Source: Streptomyces griseomycini
GTDB taxonomy: Bacteria; Actinomycetota; Actinomycetes; Streptomycetales; Streptomycetaceae
Assembly (NCBI RefSeq): GCF_014203535.1
Contig: NZ_JACHJI010000004.1
Span: 248,001 to 312,000 of the forward strand
Length of the DNA stretch: 64,000 nt
Direction: 5' to 3'
How positions within the stretch are numbered: position 1 is the first letter of the stretch; each line of letters opens with the position of its first letter. This document shows, one piece after another, positions 22,138 to 30,611 of the stretch. The notes beneath the pieces are model-generated. The model was not told the DNA's origin and did no database searches. It saw only the letters and a list, made by a program, of their open reading frames with translations. Made by a program: the position numbers and the translations under genes.

Positions 22138-23277
22138 ATGCAGAACGACTCCGTGGTCGTCAACTCCTGGAACGAATGGGATCCCCTCGAGGAGATGGTC
22201 GTCGGCTCGGCCGACAACGCCTGCTTCGAGCCCACCGAGCCGGGCAGCCGCCCCGCCGTCCGCGACTCCCCCGGCATGCCCTTCCCGACCGGTCCGAAGT
22301 CCAAGGAGGCGATCGACCTCGCCAACGAGGAACTCGACGGACTCGTCCGCCTCCTGCAGTCCCAGGGCGTCACGGTCCGCCGGCCCGCCCCGCACGACTT
22401 CTCCCGCCCGCTCACCACACCCGACTTCGAGGTCGAGAACCAGTACTGCTCGGTCTGCCCGCGCGACGTGATGATCACCCTGGGCAACGAGATCGTCGAG
22501 GCCACCATGTCGCGCCGGGCCCGCTACTTCGAGTACCAGCCGTACCGCAAGCTGGTCTACGAGTACTGGAACGCCGACCCGCGGGTGCGGTGGACCACCG
22601 CGCCCAAGCCCTCGATGGCGGACGGCATGTACCGCGAGGAGTTCTGGGACTGGCCGCTCGAGCAGCGGCACGAGCGCATGCACGCCTTCGAGTTCTGCGT
22701 CACCCAGGACGAGGTCGTCTTCGACGCCGCCGACATGAGCCGGCTCGGCCGGGACGTCCTCGTCCAGGAGTCCATGACCACCAACCGGGCGGGCATCCGC
22801 TGGCTCAAGCAGCACCTGGAGCCGCGCGGCTTCCGCGTCCACACCGTGCACTTCCCGCTGGACTTCTTCCCCTCCCACATCGACTGCACCTTCGTGCCGC
22901 TGCGTCCCGGCCTGATCCTCACCAACCCCGAACGCCCGCTGCGCGAGGGCGAGGAGAAGATGTTCCTCGCCAACGACTGGGAACTGGTCGACGCCCCGCA
23001 GCCGGTGCTGACCAACGACGAGATGCCGCAGTACTGCCAGTCCTCCAAGTGGCTGTCGATGAACGTGCTCAGCATCTCCCCGACCAAGGTCGTCTGCGAG
23101 GAGAACGAGAAGCCCCTCCAGGACCTGCTGTCCGGCCTCGGCTTCGAGGTCTTCACGGTGCCCTTCCGGCACGTCTTCGAGTACGGCGGATCGCTGCACT
23201 GCGCCACCTGGGACGTCCGCCGCACCGGCACCCGCGAGGACTACTTCCCGCGCCTCGACTACACGCCTCTCGTCTGA
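22138..23277 (+). CDS. AGAT-type amidinotransferase
   Basis: This 379-residue enzyme transfers the amidino group of arginine to an amine, making a guanidine. It resembles glycine amidinotransferase (AGAT), StrB1 and CyrA. By comparison with human AGAT the catalytic triad is D199 (in FDAADMSR), H247 (FPSHID) and C355 (SLHCATWDVRR); KWLSMNVL and TAPKPSMAD are also family segments. ATG at 22138 is chosen for AGGTGG eight bases upstream; a GTG at 22126 is less likely. It lies 34 bp after the MbtH gene. Its likely job is to make a guanidino building block or to amidinate an amine of the peptide or acyl chain. The acceptor cannot be read from sequence. Confidence 0.93.
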   Translation: MQNDSVVVNSWNEWDPLEEMVVGSADNACFEPTEPGSRPAVRDSPGMPFPTGPKSKEAIDLANEELDGLVRLLQSQGVTVRRPAPHDFSRPLTTPDFEVENQYCSVCPRDVMITLGNEIVEATMSRRARYFEYQPYRKLVYEYWNADPRVRWTTAPKPSMADGMYREEFWDWPLEQRHERMHAFEFCVTQDEVVFDAADMSRLGRDVLVQESMTTNRAGIRWLKQHLEPRGFRVHTVHFPLDFFPSHIDCTFVPLRPGLILTNPERPLREGEEKMFLANDWELVDAPQPVLTNDEMPQYCQSSKWLSMNVLSISPTKVVCEENEKPLQDLLSGLGFEVFTVPFRHVFEYGGSLHCATWDVRRTGTREDYFPRLDYTPLV

Positions 23278-23310
23278 GCCCGTCCGGTCCGCACCACCGG
23301 CCGCGGACCG

Positions 23311-23346
23311 GGTGCGCCGGACGCGTCACAGCGCGTCCGGCGCACC
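23311..23346. terminator. 15-bp hairpin ending the NRPS transcript
   Basis: GGTGCGCCGGACGCG (23311-23325) pairs exactly with 23332-23346 around a six-base loop. It lies 34 bp after the amidinotransferase stop and before the convergent lipoprotein gene, and probably marks the right boundary of the peptide cluster. Confidence 0.7.
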
Positions 23347-23405
23347 GCCGGACGCGCTGTCGGCGGACGGCCCGGTGCCGATGCCGTCACCGGCACCGGG
23401 CGGTG

Positions 23406-24482
23406 TCACTCCAGCGTGTCCTCCGGGAGGCCCTCTCCTCCGAACGCCTCGTCCGGCATGCTGCCGAAGAAGCCCCCCATGAGCTCGTCGATCCGCACCT
23501 CGGTGGCCCCCGCCGGAGCCGTGGCCTTCTCGCCCTTGCCCACGCGCAGCACCAGCGCGAACTTCTCGACCTCCGCCTTCTCCGCCAACCCGGCCAGATC
23601 GACGGACACTTCGGCCAGCTCGCCGTTCCTCAGCGTGAAGTCGGCCGTGACCTTCTCGTTCGGCGCGTCCTTGAGGTCCTTGGCCGTCGGGACCTCGGCC
23701 CCCGGCGGCAGCTCCTCCGTCAGCGGGCGGAGCTCGTCGAACAGCTCGGTCAGCAGGGTGCGGAAGGGAGCCGTGGCCTTGATGTGCTCGGTGCCGTCCG
23801 ACCCGCCGGAGGTCTTGAAGTCGACCTCCCGGGCGACGACCTGCCGCAGTGCCTTCGTGATCTTCTTCTGCGTCTTGGCGTCGAGCGTGGGCTCCGCCGG
23901 GGGCTCTTCGTCCCCGGGTGCCTGGCCTCCCGTCACATACCCGCCGGTGTCCTCCAGTTCCTTCGTCGAGATCTTGATCCACTCGCCGCCGAGGAGCTTC
24001 TTGAACGCCCCGGCGTCGGCGGGCAGCTCGTCGACGGGCGGCATGGGGTTGCCCGTCGCCTGCGCGAGCGCGTCCACGTCGGCGCGGAGGTAGGTGTAGT
24101 CGCCGACCAGCCGGTACTCGAACAGGTCGCCGTCCGGGCCGCTGAACTTCATGGCCATGGCGCTGAAGTCCTTCTCGCCGGACTTCTCGAGTGGCTTCCT
24201 GGACTGCACGGAGACGGAGATCCTTGCGTCGCTGAGCAGTTCGGCGACCTCGTCGGGCATCTCCTCGCCGGGCTCCGCCCCGGCGTCCAGCGCCTTCAGC
24301 GTCTCGGCGTCGGTGTCCAGGTCCAGTTCGAAGGAGAGCGAGCGCTCCTTGCCCAGCTTGTCGAAGGCCTGGTCGAGTTTCTGTCCGGCGGACAGGTTCT
24401 CCACCGTGCCGCAGGCGGCGGAGCCGGCCAGGACCACGGTGGCGACGGCGGTGGCGGTGAGGGTCTTGCGTATGGCGGAAAT
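23406..24482 (-). CDS. Secreted lipoprotein, LppX/DUF-like, with probable ATT start
   Basis: This protein of about 358 residues has a lipoprotein signal: basic start (IRKT), hydrophobic stretch and lipobox LAGSAAC. The mature part is acidic and lysine-rich with no recognised catalytic motif; such Streptomyces lipoproteins are surface-anchored and of unknown function. The best ribosome site, GAGGAG (24489-24494), is six bases upstream of an ATT at 24482. No ATG, GTG or TTG lies between this site and the signal peptide. The nearest upstream in-frame GTG would add an unlikely extension before the signal. It is convergent with the NRPS cluster and probably unrelated to it. Confidence 0.75.
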   Translation of the reverse strand: MSAIRKTLTATAVATVVLAGSAACGTVENLSAGQKLDQAFDKLGKERSLSFELDLDTDAETLKALDAGAEPGEEMPDEVAELLSDARISVSVQSRKPLEKSGEKDFSAMAMKFSGPDGDLFEYRLVGDYTYLRADVDALAQATGNPMPPVDELPADAGAFKKLLGGEWIKISTKELEDTGGYVTGGQAPGDEEPPAEPTLDAKTQKKITKALRQVVAREVDFKTSGGSDGTEHIKATAPFRTLLTELFDELRPLTEELPPGAEVPTAKDLKDAPNEKVTADFTLRNGELAEVSVDLAGLAEKAEVEKFALVLRVGKGEKATAPAGATEVRIDELMGGFFGSMPDEAFGGEGLPEDTLE

Positions 24483-24711
24483 GACTGTCTCCTCGTAAGT
24501 GCGACCGGAGCGGTCGTTGAAGAGACCGATCAACACCTCGAACGGTTGTACGTCCCGTGGGGCGGGGCCCGCCCGGAGGAGAGCGCGCCCGCCGGGGCCG
24601 CGCCGTACCGCTCCCGTCGCGACCGCCCCCGGACGTGCCCGACGCGGTCGCCGACGACGCCGAACGCGCACACCGCCACGGTGACGCCGGGATGCCGGGC
24701 CGCCGGGGCGG

Positions 24712-26421
24712 TCAGCCCGTCCGCACGGGGCCGTCGGCGAACGCGACGGCCAGGTCCGACTCGATGCGGGCGGCGCAGGCGCGCAGCGCGGGGAGGAGGG
24801 CGTCCCCGGTGCGCTCGGGCGGCTCGGGACCGGCGTGCAGGGCGATGTTCACGGCCCCGACGGCCCGTCCGCTGCGGTCCCGGACCGGCACGGCCAGCGA
24901 GCGCAGTCCCGCCTCCAGTTCCTGGTCGACCAAGGCGTGTCCCTCACGGGCGACCCGGTCCAGGGTGGCGGCGAGCGCGCGGGGCGAGGTGAGCGTGTGC
25001 GGGGTCAGGGCCCGGGGGCGCAGGGCGTCGATCCGTTCCCGCCGCTCCGCCTCGGGCAGGTCCGCGAGCAGCACCCGGCCCATGGAGGTGGCGTACGCGG
25101 GCAGTCGCGTGCCGGGCGTGATCCGGGCGCTGGTGATCTGTTCGGTGGCGGCCCGGGCCACGTAGTGGACCTCGGTGCCGTCGAGGACCGCGAGCGAGGC
25201 CGACTCCCGTACTCGTCCGGCCAGTTCGGCCAGGTGGGGCTGGGCGATGTCGGCGAGGGTGAGGGTGGACAGCCGTGCGTAGCCGAGCTCCAGGACGCGC
25301 GGGGACGGCAGGAAGCGGCGGCCGCGCTGTTCGACGTAGCCCAGTTGACGGAGCGTCAGCAGATTGCGGCGGGTGCTGGGATACGAGAGTCCGGCGGCCC
25401 CGGCGGCCTCGGCGAGGGTGAGCCCACCGCGCCGCCCTCCGAGCGCGGTCAGGACGGCGAGGCCCCTGGCCAGTGCCTGCAGGAAGGACGGCCCCAGTTC
25501 GGGCTTGGCGTCGGCGTAGCCGGGAGCGGGGGCGGCGGGCGGCACGACGGCCGCCCGCGAGGTGCCGTACAGCGCGTCCGCGATGCGCCGGGCCTCCTCC
25601 GTCATCGTGGCCAGCGCGTGCGCGCGCAGTGCGTCGCCGCTGTGGCGGCCGGTGTGCGCGAGCACGCTGATCGCGCAGACGGGCCGGCCGTCGGGATCCC
25701 GCACCGGGACCGCCAGTGCGACCAGGCCCGGGGCGACCAACTGGTCGTCCAGCGCCCAGCCGTCCGCGTCGGCCGCCGCGGTCCAGGCGGCGAAGTCGGC
25801 CTCCGTCCGCCCGGGGGGCTCGGCGGTGCGGCGCGGGGGGACGGCCGGGAAGTTCTCGTCGAGGGGGTCGGCGGCACGGCGGGCCCGCCACGCGTCGTAC
25901 GTCTCGGGCCGCCACCCGGTGGCGAGCACGGCGCCGGCCGCACAGCGCTCGGCGGGCAGCAGGTCGCCGACGCGGAAGCCCAGGGGGATCACCCGGCCGG
26001 GCGGGACGGCCGTGCCGACGATGCGTGCGTCGCAGCCGTCGAGGACGATCGCCGAGACCGACTCGTCGAGGGCGCGGGCCAGCCGCTCGAGGCTCGGCCG
26101 CAGCGCGCGGGACGCGCCGCTCGCGTGCAGGTAGGCGTTGCCGAATTCCATCAGGCGCGGAGCGGGCGCGAGATCGCGTCCCGCGGCGCGCAGGTAGTCG
26201 AGGTGGGTCAGGGTCGCGGTGATCCGGTCGACGGTCGAACGCGCCAGGCCGGTCGCGCGGGCGAGGTCGCCCGGGCGCACGGAGCGGGGGGCGTCGGCCA
26301 CGAGCCGCAGCACGGTCAGCCCGCGCTCCAGCGGCCCGGCGGCTTCCGCCGGTGGGTCGGCCGGCAAAGGGCTCACCGGCGCCGATGCCGTCGGTGCCGT
26401 CCTCGGAACGCCCGGCGCCAT
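24712..26421 (-). CDS. Tandem IclR-family regulator (two IclR units in one protein)
   Basis: This 569-residue protein contains two complete IclR units. The first has an HTH at about 35-85 (LARATGLARSTVDRI) and an effector domain ending in DPDGRPVCAISVLAHTG. The second has an HTH near residue 330 (LAEAAGAAGLSYPSTRR) and an effector domain ending in RSGRAVGAVNIALHAG. Normal IclR proteins are about 250-280 residues and act as dimers or tetramers. The pair resembles tandem PcaR/PobR-type regulators of aromatic catabolism. ATG at 26421 follows GGAGGAA at good spacing. It is divergent from the aldehyde dehydrogenase, its most likely target. Confidence 0.9.
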   Translation of the reverse strand: MAPGVPRTAPTASAPVSPLPADPPAEAAGPLERGLTVLRLVADAPRSVRPGDLARATGLARSTVDRITATLTHLDYLRAAGRDLAPAPRLMEFGNAYLHASGASRALRPSLERLARALDESVSAIVLDGCDARIVGTAVPPGRVIPLGFRVGDLLPAERCAAGAVLATGWRPETYDAWRARRAADPLDENFPAVPPRRTAEPPGRTEADFAAWTAAADADGWALDDQLVAPGLVALAVPVRDPDGRPVCAISVLAHTGRHSGDALRAHALATMTEEARRIADALYGTSRAAVVPPAAPAPGYADAKPELGPSFLQALARGLAVLTALGGRRGGLTLAEAAGAAGLSYPSTRRNLLTLRQLGYVEQRGRRFLPSPRVLELGYARLSTLTLADIAQPHLAELAGRVRESASLAVLDGTEVHYVARAATEQITSARITPGTRLPAYATSMGRVLLADLPEAERRERIDALRPRALTPHTLTSPRALAATLDRVAREGHALVDQELEAGLRSLAVPVRDRSGRAVGAVNIALHAGPEPPERTGDALLPALRACAARIESDLAVAFADGPVRTG

Positions 26422-26664
26422 GGCACTTCCTCCTGTCTGTCGCCCCCCGGCGCATGGGGCCGAACCCGTCGCCGGGAGAACGCTACCGGCCATTGACAGC
26501 CGTCTCGACGATCGCACAGACTCGGCACATTCAGTCAACGAACATGAGTTCACTCAGCGAAAAAATGGCCCGGTGCGCTGCGGAAGGTGCCCCGCCGGAC
26601 CGTCGTCCCCCTCACCCGCGCCCGCCGAGGTCCGAGCCCTCACGTCCCCCGTCAGGAGCACCCC
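26422..26664. promoter_or_regulatory. Divergent promoter region with candidate IclR site
   Basis: This region separates the IclR gene from the aldehyde dehydrogenase. It includes a comparatively AT-rich stretch (about 26520-26570) with the inverted repeat GAAC (26540-26543) and GTTC (26548-26551), a possible regulator site. No promoter hexamers are clear enough to call. Confidence 0.35.
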
Positions 26665-28134
26665 GTGTCCCTCTCCCGAGGACTGGTCATCAACGGCCGG
26701 GAGGTCCCCGCCTCCTCCGGCCGCACCGCGTCCGACGTCAGCCCCTGGACCGGCGCCGTCTGCGCGGAGGTCGCCGCGGGCACCCCGGACGACGTGCGCC
26801 GTGCCGTGGACGCCGCCGACGCCGCGTTCGGGGCGTGGGCCGCGACCAAGCCGGCCGAACGCCGCCGGATCCTCCTGCGCGCCGCGCAGCTGATGGCCGA
26901 GCGCACCGACGAGGTCGTACGGCTGATGGCCGCGGAGGTCGGCGGTGTCGCGCCCTGGGCGGGCTTCAACGCCCACCTGGCCGCCGACATCCTGCTGGAG
27001 GCGGCGGCCGAGGTCAGCCGCCCGACCGGCCAGGTCCTCGCCACCGACGCCGACGGCGTCCACTCCGCGCAGGTGCGGGTGCCCAAGGGGGTGATCGCCG
27101 CGATCTCGCCGTGGAACGCGCCGGTCATCCTCGGCGTCCGCGCGGTGGCGATGCCGATCGCGCTGGGCAACACCGTGGTGATGAAGCCCAGCGAGGACGC
27201 GCCGATCGCCTGCGGCCTGCTGATCTCGGACGTCCTGCACGAGGCCGGACTGCCCGCGGGCGTGCTCAACGTCGTCACCAACGACCGTGCCGACGCGGCC
27301 GAGGTGGTCTCCGCGCTGATCGCCGACCCCCGGGTGCGGATGGTCAACTTCACCGGCTCCACGGAGGTCGGCCGCGCCATCGGCGTCCAGGCCGCCCGGC
27401 ACCTCAAGCCCGCCGTCCTCGAACTCGGCGGCAAGAACGCCCTGCTGGTGCTTCAGGACGCGGACGTCGACTACGCGGTGGACGCCGCGGTCTTCGGCTC
27501 CTTCATGAACGCGGGCCAGATCTGCATGTGCGTGGACCGGGTCATCGTCCACCGCGCGGTCGCCGACGAGTTCACGGCCAGGTTCGCCGCCCGCGTCCGG
27601 GCACTGCCCTGCGGCGACCCGGGCGACCCGGGCACGGCGGTCGGCCCGGTCGTGAACGAGGCCGCCGCCCGCCGGGTCTCGGCGCTGATCGCGGACGCGG
27701 TCTCCCGGGGCGCCGAACTGGCCGCCGGCACCGGCGAGATCGAGGAACCGGGCACCCTGATCCGCCCGGTCGTCCTCACCGGGGTCACCGAGGACATGAA
27801 GATCTACCACGACGAGATCTTCGGCCCGGCGACCGTCGTCCACGTGGTCGACGACGCCGACGAGGCCGTCGCGCTCGCCAACGACACCCCGTACGGGCTC
27901 ACCGCGGGCGTCATCACCGAGAACCTGGCCGAGGGCCTGGAGGTCGCCGGCCGTCTGCGCACCGGCATCGTCCACGTCAACGACCAGTCCATCGCGGACG
28001 AACCGCAGGCTCCCTTCGGCGGCGTGAGGAACTCCGGCTACGGCCGCTTCGGCGGACAGGCCGGCGCCGAGGCCTTCACCGACACCCGCTGGGTCACCGC
28101 GCAGGCCAGGGGCCACGCGAAGTTCCCGATCTGA
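26665..28134 (+). CDS. Aldehyde dehydrogenase (vanillin/benzaldehyde/semialdehyde type)
   Basis: This 489-residue NAD(P)-dependent aldehyde dehydrogenase oxidises an aldehyde to the acid. The catalytic nucleophile is C287 (NAGQICMC) and the general base E253 (LELGGKN). The cofactor segment SPWNAPV and the C-terminal motif APFGGVRNSGYGR are intact. It looks most like the aromatic aldehyde (vanillin) dehydrogenase group, which fits the divergent PcaR-like double IclR regulator. GTG at 26665 has AGGAG seven bases upstream. Substrate is inferred from context only. Confidence 0.9.
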   Translation: MSLSRGLVINGREVPASSGRTASDVSPWTGAVCAEVAAGTPDDVRRAVDAADAAFGAWAATKPAERRRILLRAAQLMAERTDEVVRLMAAEVGGVAPWAGFNAHLAADILLEAAAEVSRPTGQVLATDADGVHSAQVRVPKGVIAAISPWNAPVILGVRAVAMPIALGNTVVMKPSEDAPIACGLLISDVLHEAGLPAGVLNVVTNDRADAAEVVSALIADPRVRMVNFTGSTEVGRAIGVQAARHLKPAVLELGGKNALLVLQDADVDYAVDAAVFGSFMNAGQICMCVDRVIVHRAVADEFTARFAARVRALPCGDPGDPGTAVGPVVNEAAARRVSALIADAVSRGAELAAGTGEIEEPGTLIRPVVLTGVTEDMKIYHDEIFGPATVVHVVDDADEAVALANDTPYGLTAGVITENLAEGLEVAGRLRTGIVHVNDQSIADEPQAPFGGVRNSGYGRFGGQAGAEAFTDTRWVTAQARGHAKFPI

Positions 28135-28192
28135 CATGGACGTCGATCGAGGTGGCAGGGGACTGTCGGTGGCTGGTGGCAGGATCACCGGC

Positions 28193-29266
28193 ATGGTTTT
28201 CGTACGTACGACTCCGCCGCGGCCTGTCGAGGTGACCGAGGTCTTTCCCGAACTGGCTCCACTGGCGCGTCCCGCGATCCGGCTGCATCCCCGCCCGGGA
28301 TCGCCTTCGGTCAGGGACAGCTCGGTCGGGGGACCGTTGCTGTGGCCGGCCGAGGAACCCTGGCCGCACTGCGAAGACGCGCACCTGCACGGTGACAGCG
28401 GGTTTCGCCAGTCGCCGGCAGGAGTGCGGCTCGACAGGCTCAGGCTGGCCCGGCTGCACGAGGACCCCCATGGTCCCTCGTCCAAGTCCGAGGAGGAGGC
28501 GACCCTGGAACAGAATGCCGCGAGGTACGAGGAGCGACTCGACGCCGGCCCTCCCTGGCCCGCGGAGTGTCCGGTCCCCCTGTTGCCCGTGGCCCAGCTG
28601 TATCTGCGCGACGTGCCCCTGTTGCGGCCGCCCGGAGAGGCCGATCTGCTCCAGGTCCTCTGGTGTCCCTACGACCACGAGCCGGACTGGAAGCCCGCGA
28701 CTGCGGTGTTCTGGCGGTCCGCCGCCTCGGTCGTCGATGTCCTCGCCACGCCACCGGAACCGTATGAGGCCAACTACCCGGGCTACGTGCCGGAGCCGTG
28801 TCTGCTGGCACCGGAAGCGATCACCGAGTACCCCAACAGCCTTGACCTGAGCCCCGAATTGAGGCAGGTGGTGGGGGACTGGAGCAGATGGCAGGCCGCC
28901 GGTGCGGACGTGGACAGCTCGTACGCGGTCTATCCGGCGGAGTTCTACGACGAGAACCTGGCCGACGCTCCCGGCTGGAAGGTCGGTGGCTGGCCCCCGT
29001 GGGGCCGCACCGACCCGTACCGCCGGTACTGCGCTGTCTGCGACGCCCAGATGGTCCCGCTGCTGACCATCGCCTCCTTCGAATGGGGCGGTGGTACGCA
29101 CGGCTGGGTGCCGTACGAGGACCGAACTGCCGCCCGCGCCGCCGGTCACCGCGCCGGCCAGTCCCCCGCGCAGCCGACGAGGGTCGAAGTGGGCAGCACG
29201 GACAACATGCAGCTCTACGTCTGCCCGACCTCCCCCGAGCATCCGCACACCGACCTGATCCAGTGA
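28193..29266 (+). CDS. DUF1963-like hypothetical protein
   Basis: This 357-residue protein is rich in Pro and Trp. The WPHC segment, the KVGGWPPWGRTDP segment, a CAVCDAQM pair of cysteines, and a C-terminal LYVCPTSPEHP fit the DUF1963 (YwqG-like) family of unknown function. ATG at 28193 is chosen for AGGA nine bases upstream; an ATG at 28136 is possible but lacks a site. No signal peptide or membrane segment. It follows the aldehyde dehydrogenase by 58 bp but is probably independent. Confidence 0.75.
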   Translation: MVFVRTTPPRPVEVTEVFPELAPLARPAIRLHPRPGSPSVRDSSVGGPLLWPAEEPWPHCEDAHLHGDSGFRQSPAGVRLDRLRLARLHEDPHGPSSKSEEEATLEQNAARYEERLDAGPPWPAECPVPLLPVAQLYLRDVPLLRPPGEADLLQVLWCPYDHEPDWKPATAVFWRSAASVVDVLATPPEPYEANYPGYVPEPCLLAPEAITEYPNSLDLSPELRQVVGDWSRWQAAGADVDSSYAVYPAEFYDENLADAPGWKVGGWPPWGRTDPYRRYCAVCDAQMVPLLTIASFEWGGGTHGWVPYEDRTAARAAGHRAGQSPAQPTRVEVGSTDNMQLYVCPTSPEHPHTDLIQ

Positions 29267-29343
29267 ACTGCCTGGCCTGTCACCCCCTCCGGTGCGCCCA
29301 CCGAAGCCGAGGCGCCCGCACGGTACGGGAAGATCCCGGCCGA

Positions 29344-29811
29344 CTACGCGCACGGACAGGCCAGTCCGGGAACCGCGCGGTTGGGGGAGCACGTCACCAC
29401 GGCCAGGGTGAGGTACGAGGGGCGCTCGAGGTAGCAGCCGTACGACACGTCGGCGCCCGAGCGCAGGCGTTCGGCGGCGGCGTCCACCAGCCGGGCCAGG
29501 CGCGCGGTGTCCCGGTCACCCTCCACCGCGAACCGCGGGGCGTACTCGGCCGGCCGCTCACCGAGCCAGGCCGCCGCCTCCTTCGCCTCGTCCCAGGTGC
29601 CCCGCACCAGTGAGCGGGGCTTGACGAGCCAGTACGCCGTCTCCAGCGGCGGGAGGTCCGACGTGCGGAACTCCGCGGCCACCTGGCGGTAGCGCTCGAC
29701 CAGTTCCGGCCTGCTCCCGGCCGGGGGCGGATCGGGGTGCGGGGGCCGCCGCAGGGCCTCGTCGTCGAAGCGTGCCTTCGGGCCGGTCCAGAGGTAGGCG
29801 TGGTGGTGCAC
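29344..29811 (-). CDS. Hypothetical protein, parent of the fragment at 61757
   Basis: This 155-residue cytoplasmic protein has no recognised domain. It is rich in charged residues, with a GERPAEYAPRF segment and a C-terminal DVSYGCYLERPS region. The GTG start at 29811 has GGGAG six bases upstream. A degenerate copy of its last 70 or so codons lies at 61757-61972, on the same strand and again near a DUF397 gene, which shows that the region was duplicated. Function unknown. Confidence 0.65.
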   Translation of the reverse strand: MHHHAYLWTGPKARFDDEALRRPPHPDPPPAGSRPELVERYRQVAAEFRTSDLPPLETAYWLVKPRSLVRGTWDEAKEAAAWLGERPAEYAPRFAVEGDRDTARLARLVDAAAERLRSGADVSYGCYLERPSYLTLAVVTCSPNRAVPGLACPCA

Positions 29812-29890
29812 GGGCTGCTCCCGTTGCGAGGAGCGCCGGCCGGACGCGGGGAGGGACCCGGTCCGGCCGGCGGCGGGGAGGGGAGGAGGG

Positions 29891-30115
29891 TCAGGCGCCG
29901 AGGCCGAAGCGCGCCGGGTCGGTACCGGCGGCGTCCAGCTCCTCGGTGGTGAACCGCAGCGGCTGCGCGTCCGGCCGCTTGCTGTCACCCAGGGCCCAGG
30001 CGTCCTCCCCGATCCGGGCCGGGGTCACGCAGCCCTCGGTGCAGGGGCCGCCGCACGCCCTCGTGAACGAGGCCCCGCTGATGTCGAGCGCGTACAGGTT
30101 GGTTCCGTTCTTCAT
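29891..30115 (-). CDS. Small DUF397-like protein
   Basis: This 74-residue protein starts with MKNGTNLYALDISGASF and contains ALGDSKRPDAQPLRFTTEEL, a pattern typical of DUF397 proteins, which often accompany Scr1-type HTH regulators in Streptomyces. Its three-Cys segment ACGGPCTEGC could suggest a peptide precursor, but the DUF397-type tail argues against that. ATG at 30115 has AAGGTG five bases upstream. No HTH partner is adjacent on this strand; the only remnant is at 30426 on the other strand. Confidence 0.65.
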   Translation of the reverse strand: MKNGTNLYALDISGASFTRACGGPCTEGCVTPARIGEDAWALGDSKRPDAQPLRFTTEELDAAGTDPARFGLGA

Positions 30116-30425
30116 GACTGCACCTTCCAGCTCGTCCGAACGCGGCCAGGACCGGCCGCCGCCGCCCGTGGTGGGCGGGAGTGCACGGGAGGGGAGGTGG
30201 CCGTCCGGTTGTTTCCGCAGGTGAGCGGTGGGTGCGGACGGTTTCTCCTGGCTCTCCGTGAGCTCAGGGCGGCGGTCGGGGGGCGGGGACGAGTGTGGCA
30301 CCCCGTACGCTGAGTCTGCGTACGGACACGGAGAGTGGACGGTACGTCGGATTTTCCGTCAGGCTGGAGGTGGACGCGGGGCGGCGTGAGGAGCCTCGGA
30401 GTTCCATGGGTGCCTGGACGGGCCT
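30116..30425. other. Intergenic region of 310 bp
   Basis: It separates the leftward DUF397-like gene from the rightward HTH remnant. A short repeat TACG-rich stretch occurs at about 30304-30345 (GTACGCTGAGTCTGCGTACG). I could not find the missing N-terminal part of the HTH regulator here, so most of that gene has been deleted. Confidence 0.5.
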
Positions 30426-30611
30426 ATGCGAATCTTGGAAACCCCGGAGGGGCGGCGGCTCGGGTACTCCGAAGGGCAGCAGAACGGACGGCTGATCTCC
30501 GACGCGAAAGAGATGAGTCTGCTCTGCCGACGCTATGACACACTGCGCTCACAGGCCCTCAACCCCAAGGAATCCCGGGCCCTGCCGGAGCGACTGCGAG
30601 AAGAGCTATGA
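30426..30611 (+). pseudogene. C-terminal remnant of a Scr1-type HTH/DUF5753 regulator
   Basis: These 61 codons match only the last part of XRE-family DUF5753 regulators: the YSEGQQNGRLISD and LRSQALNPKESRAL segments are the usual end of such proteins. The HTH domain and most of DUF5753 are missing. The stop overlaps the start of the DUF397 gene (ATGA), the usual arrangement for this pair, so the intact gene was once present. An ATG at 30426 exists but a functional regulator is not expected. Confidence 0.7.

Noticed and set aside
29891-30115. Cys-containing small protein as a lanthipeptide or other RiPP precursor
   Set aside because: The ACGGPCTEGC segment is suggestive, but the rest matches DUF397-type proteins and no modifying enzyme is nearby.
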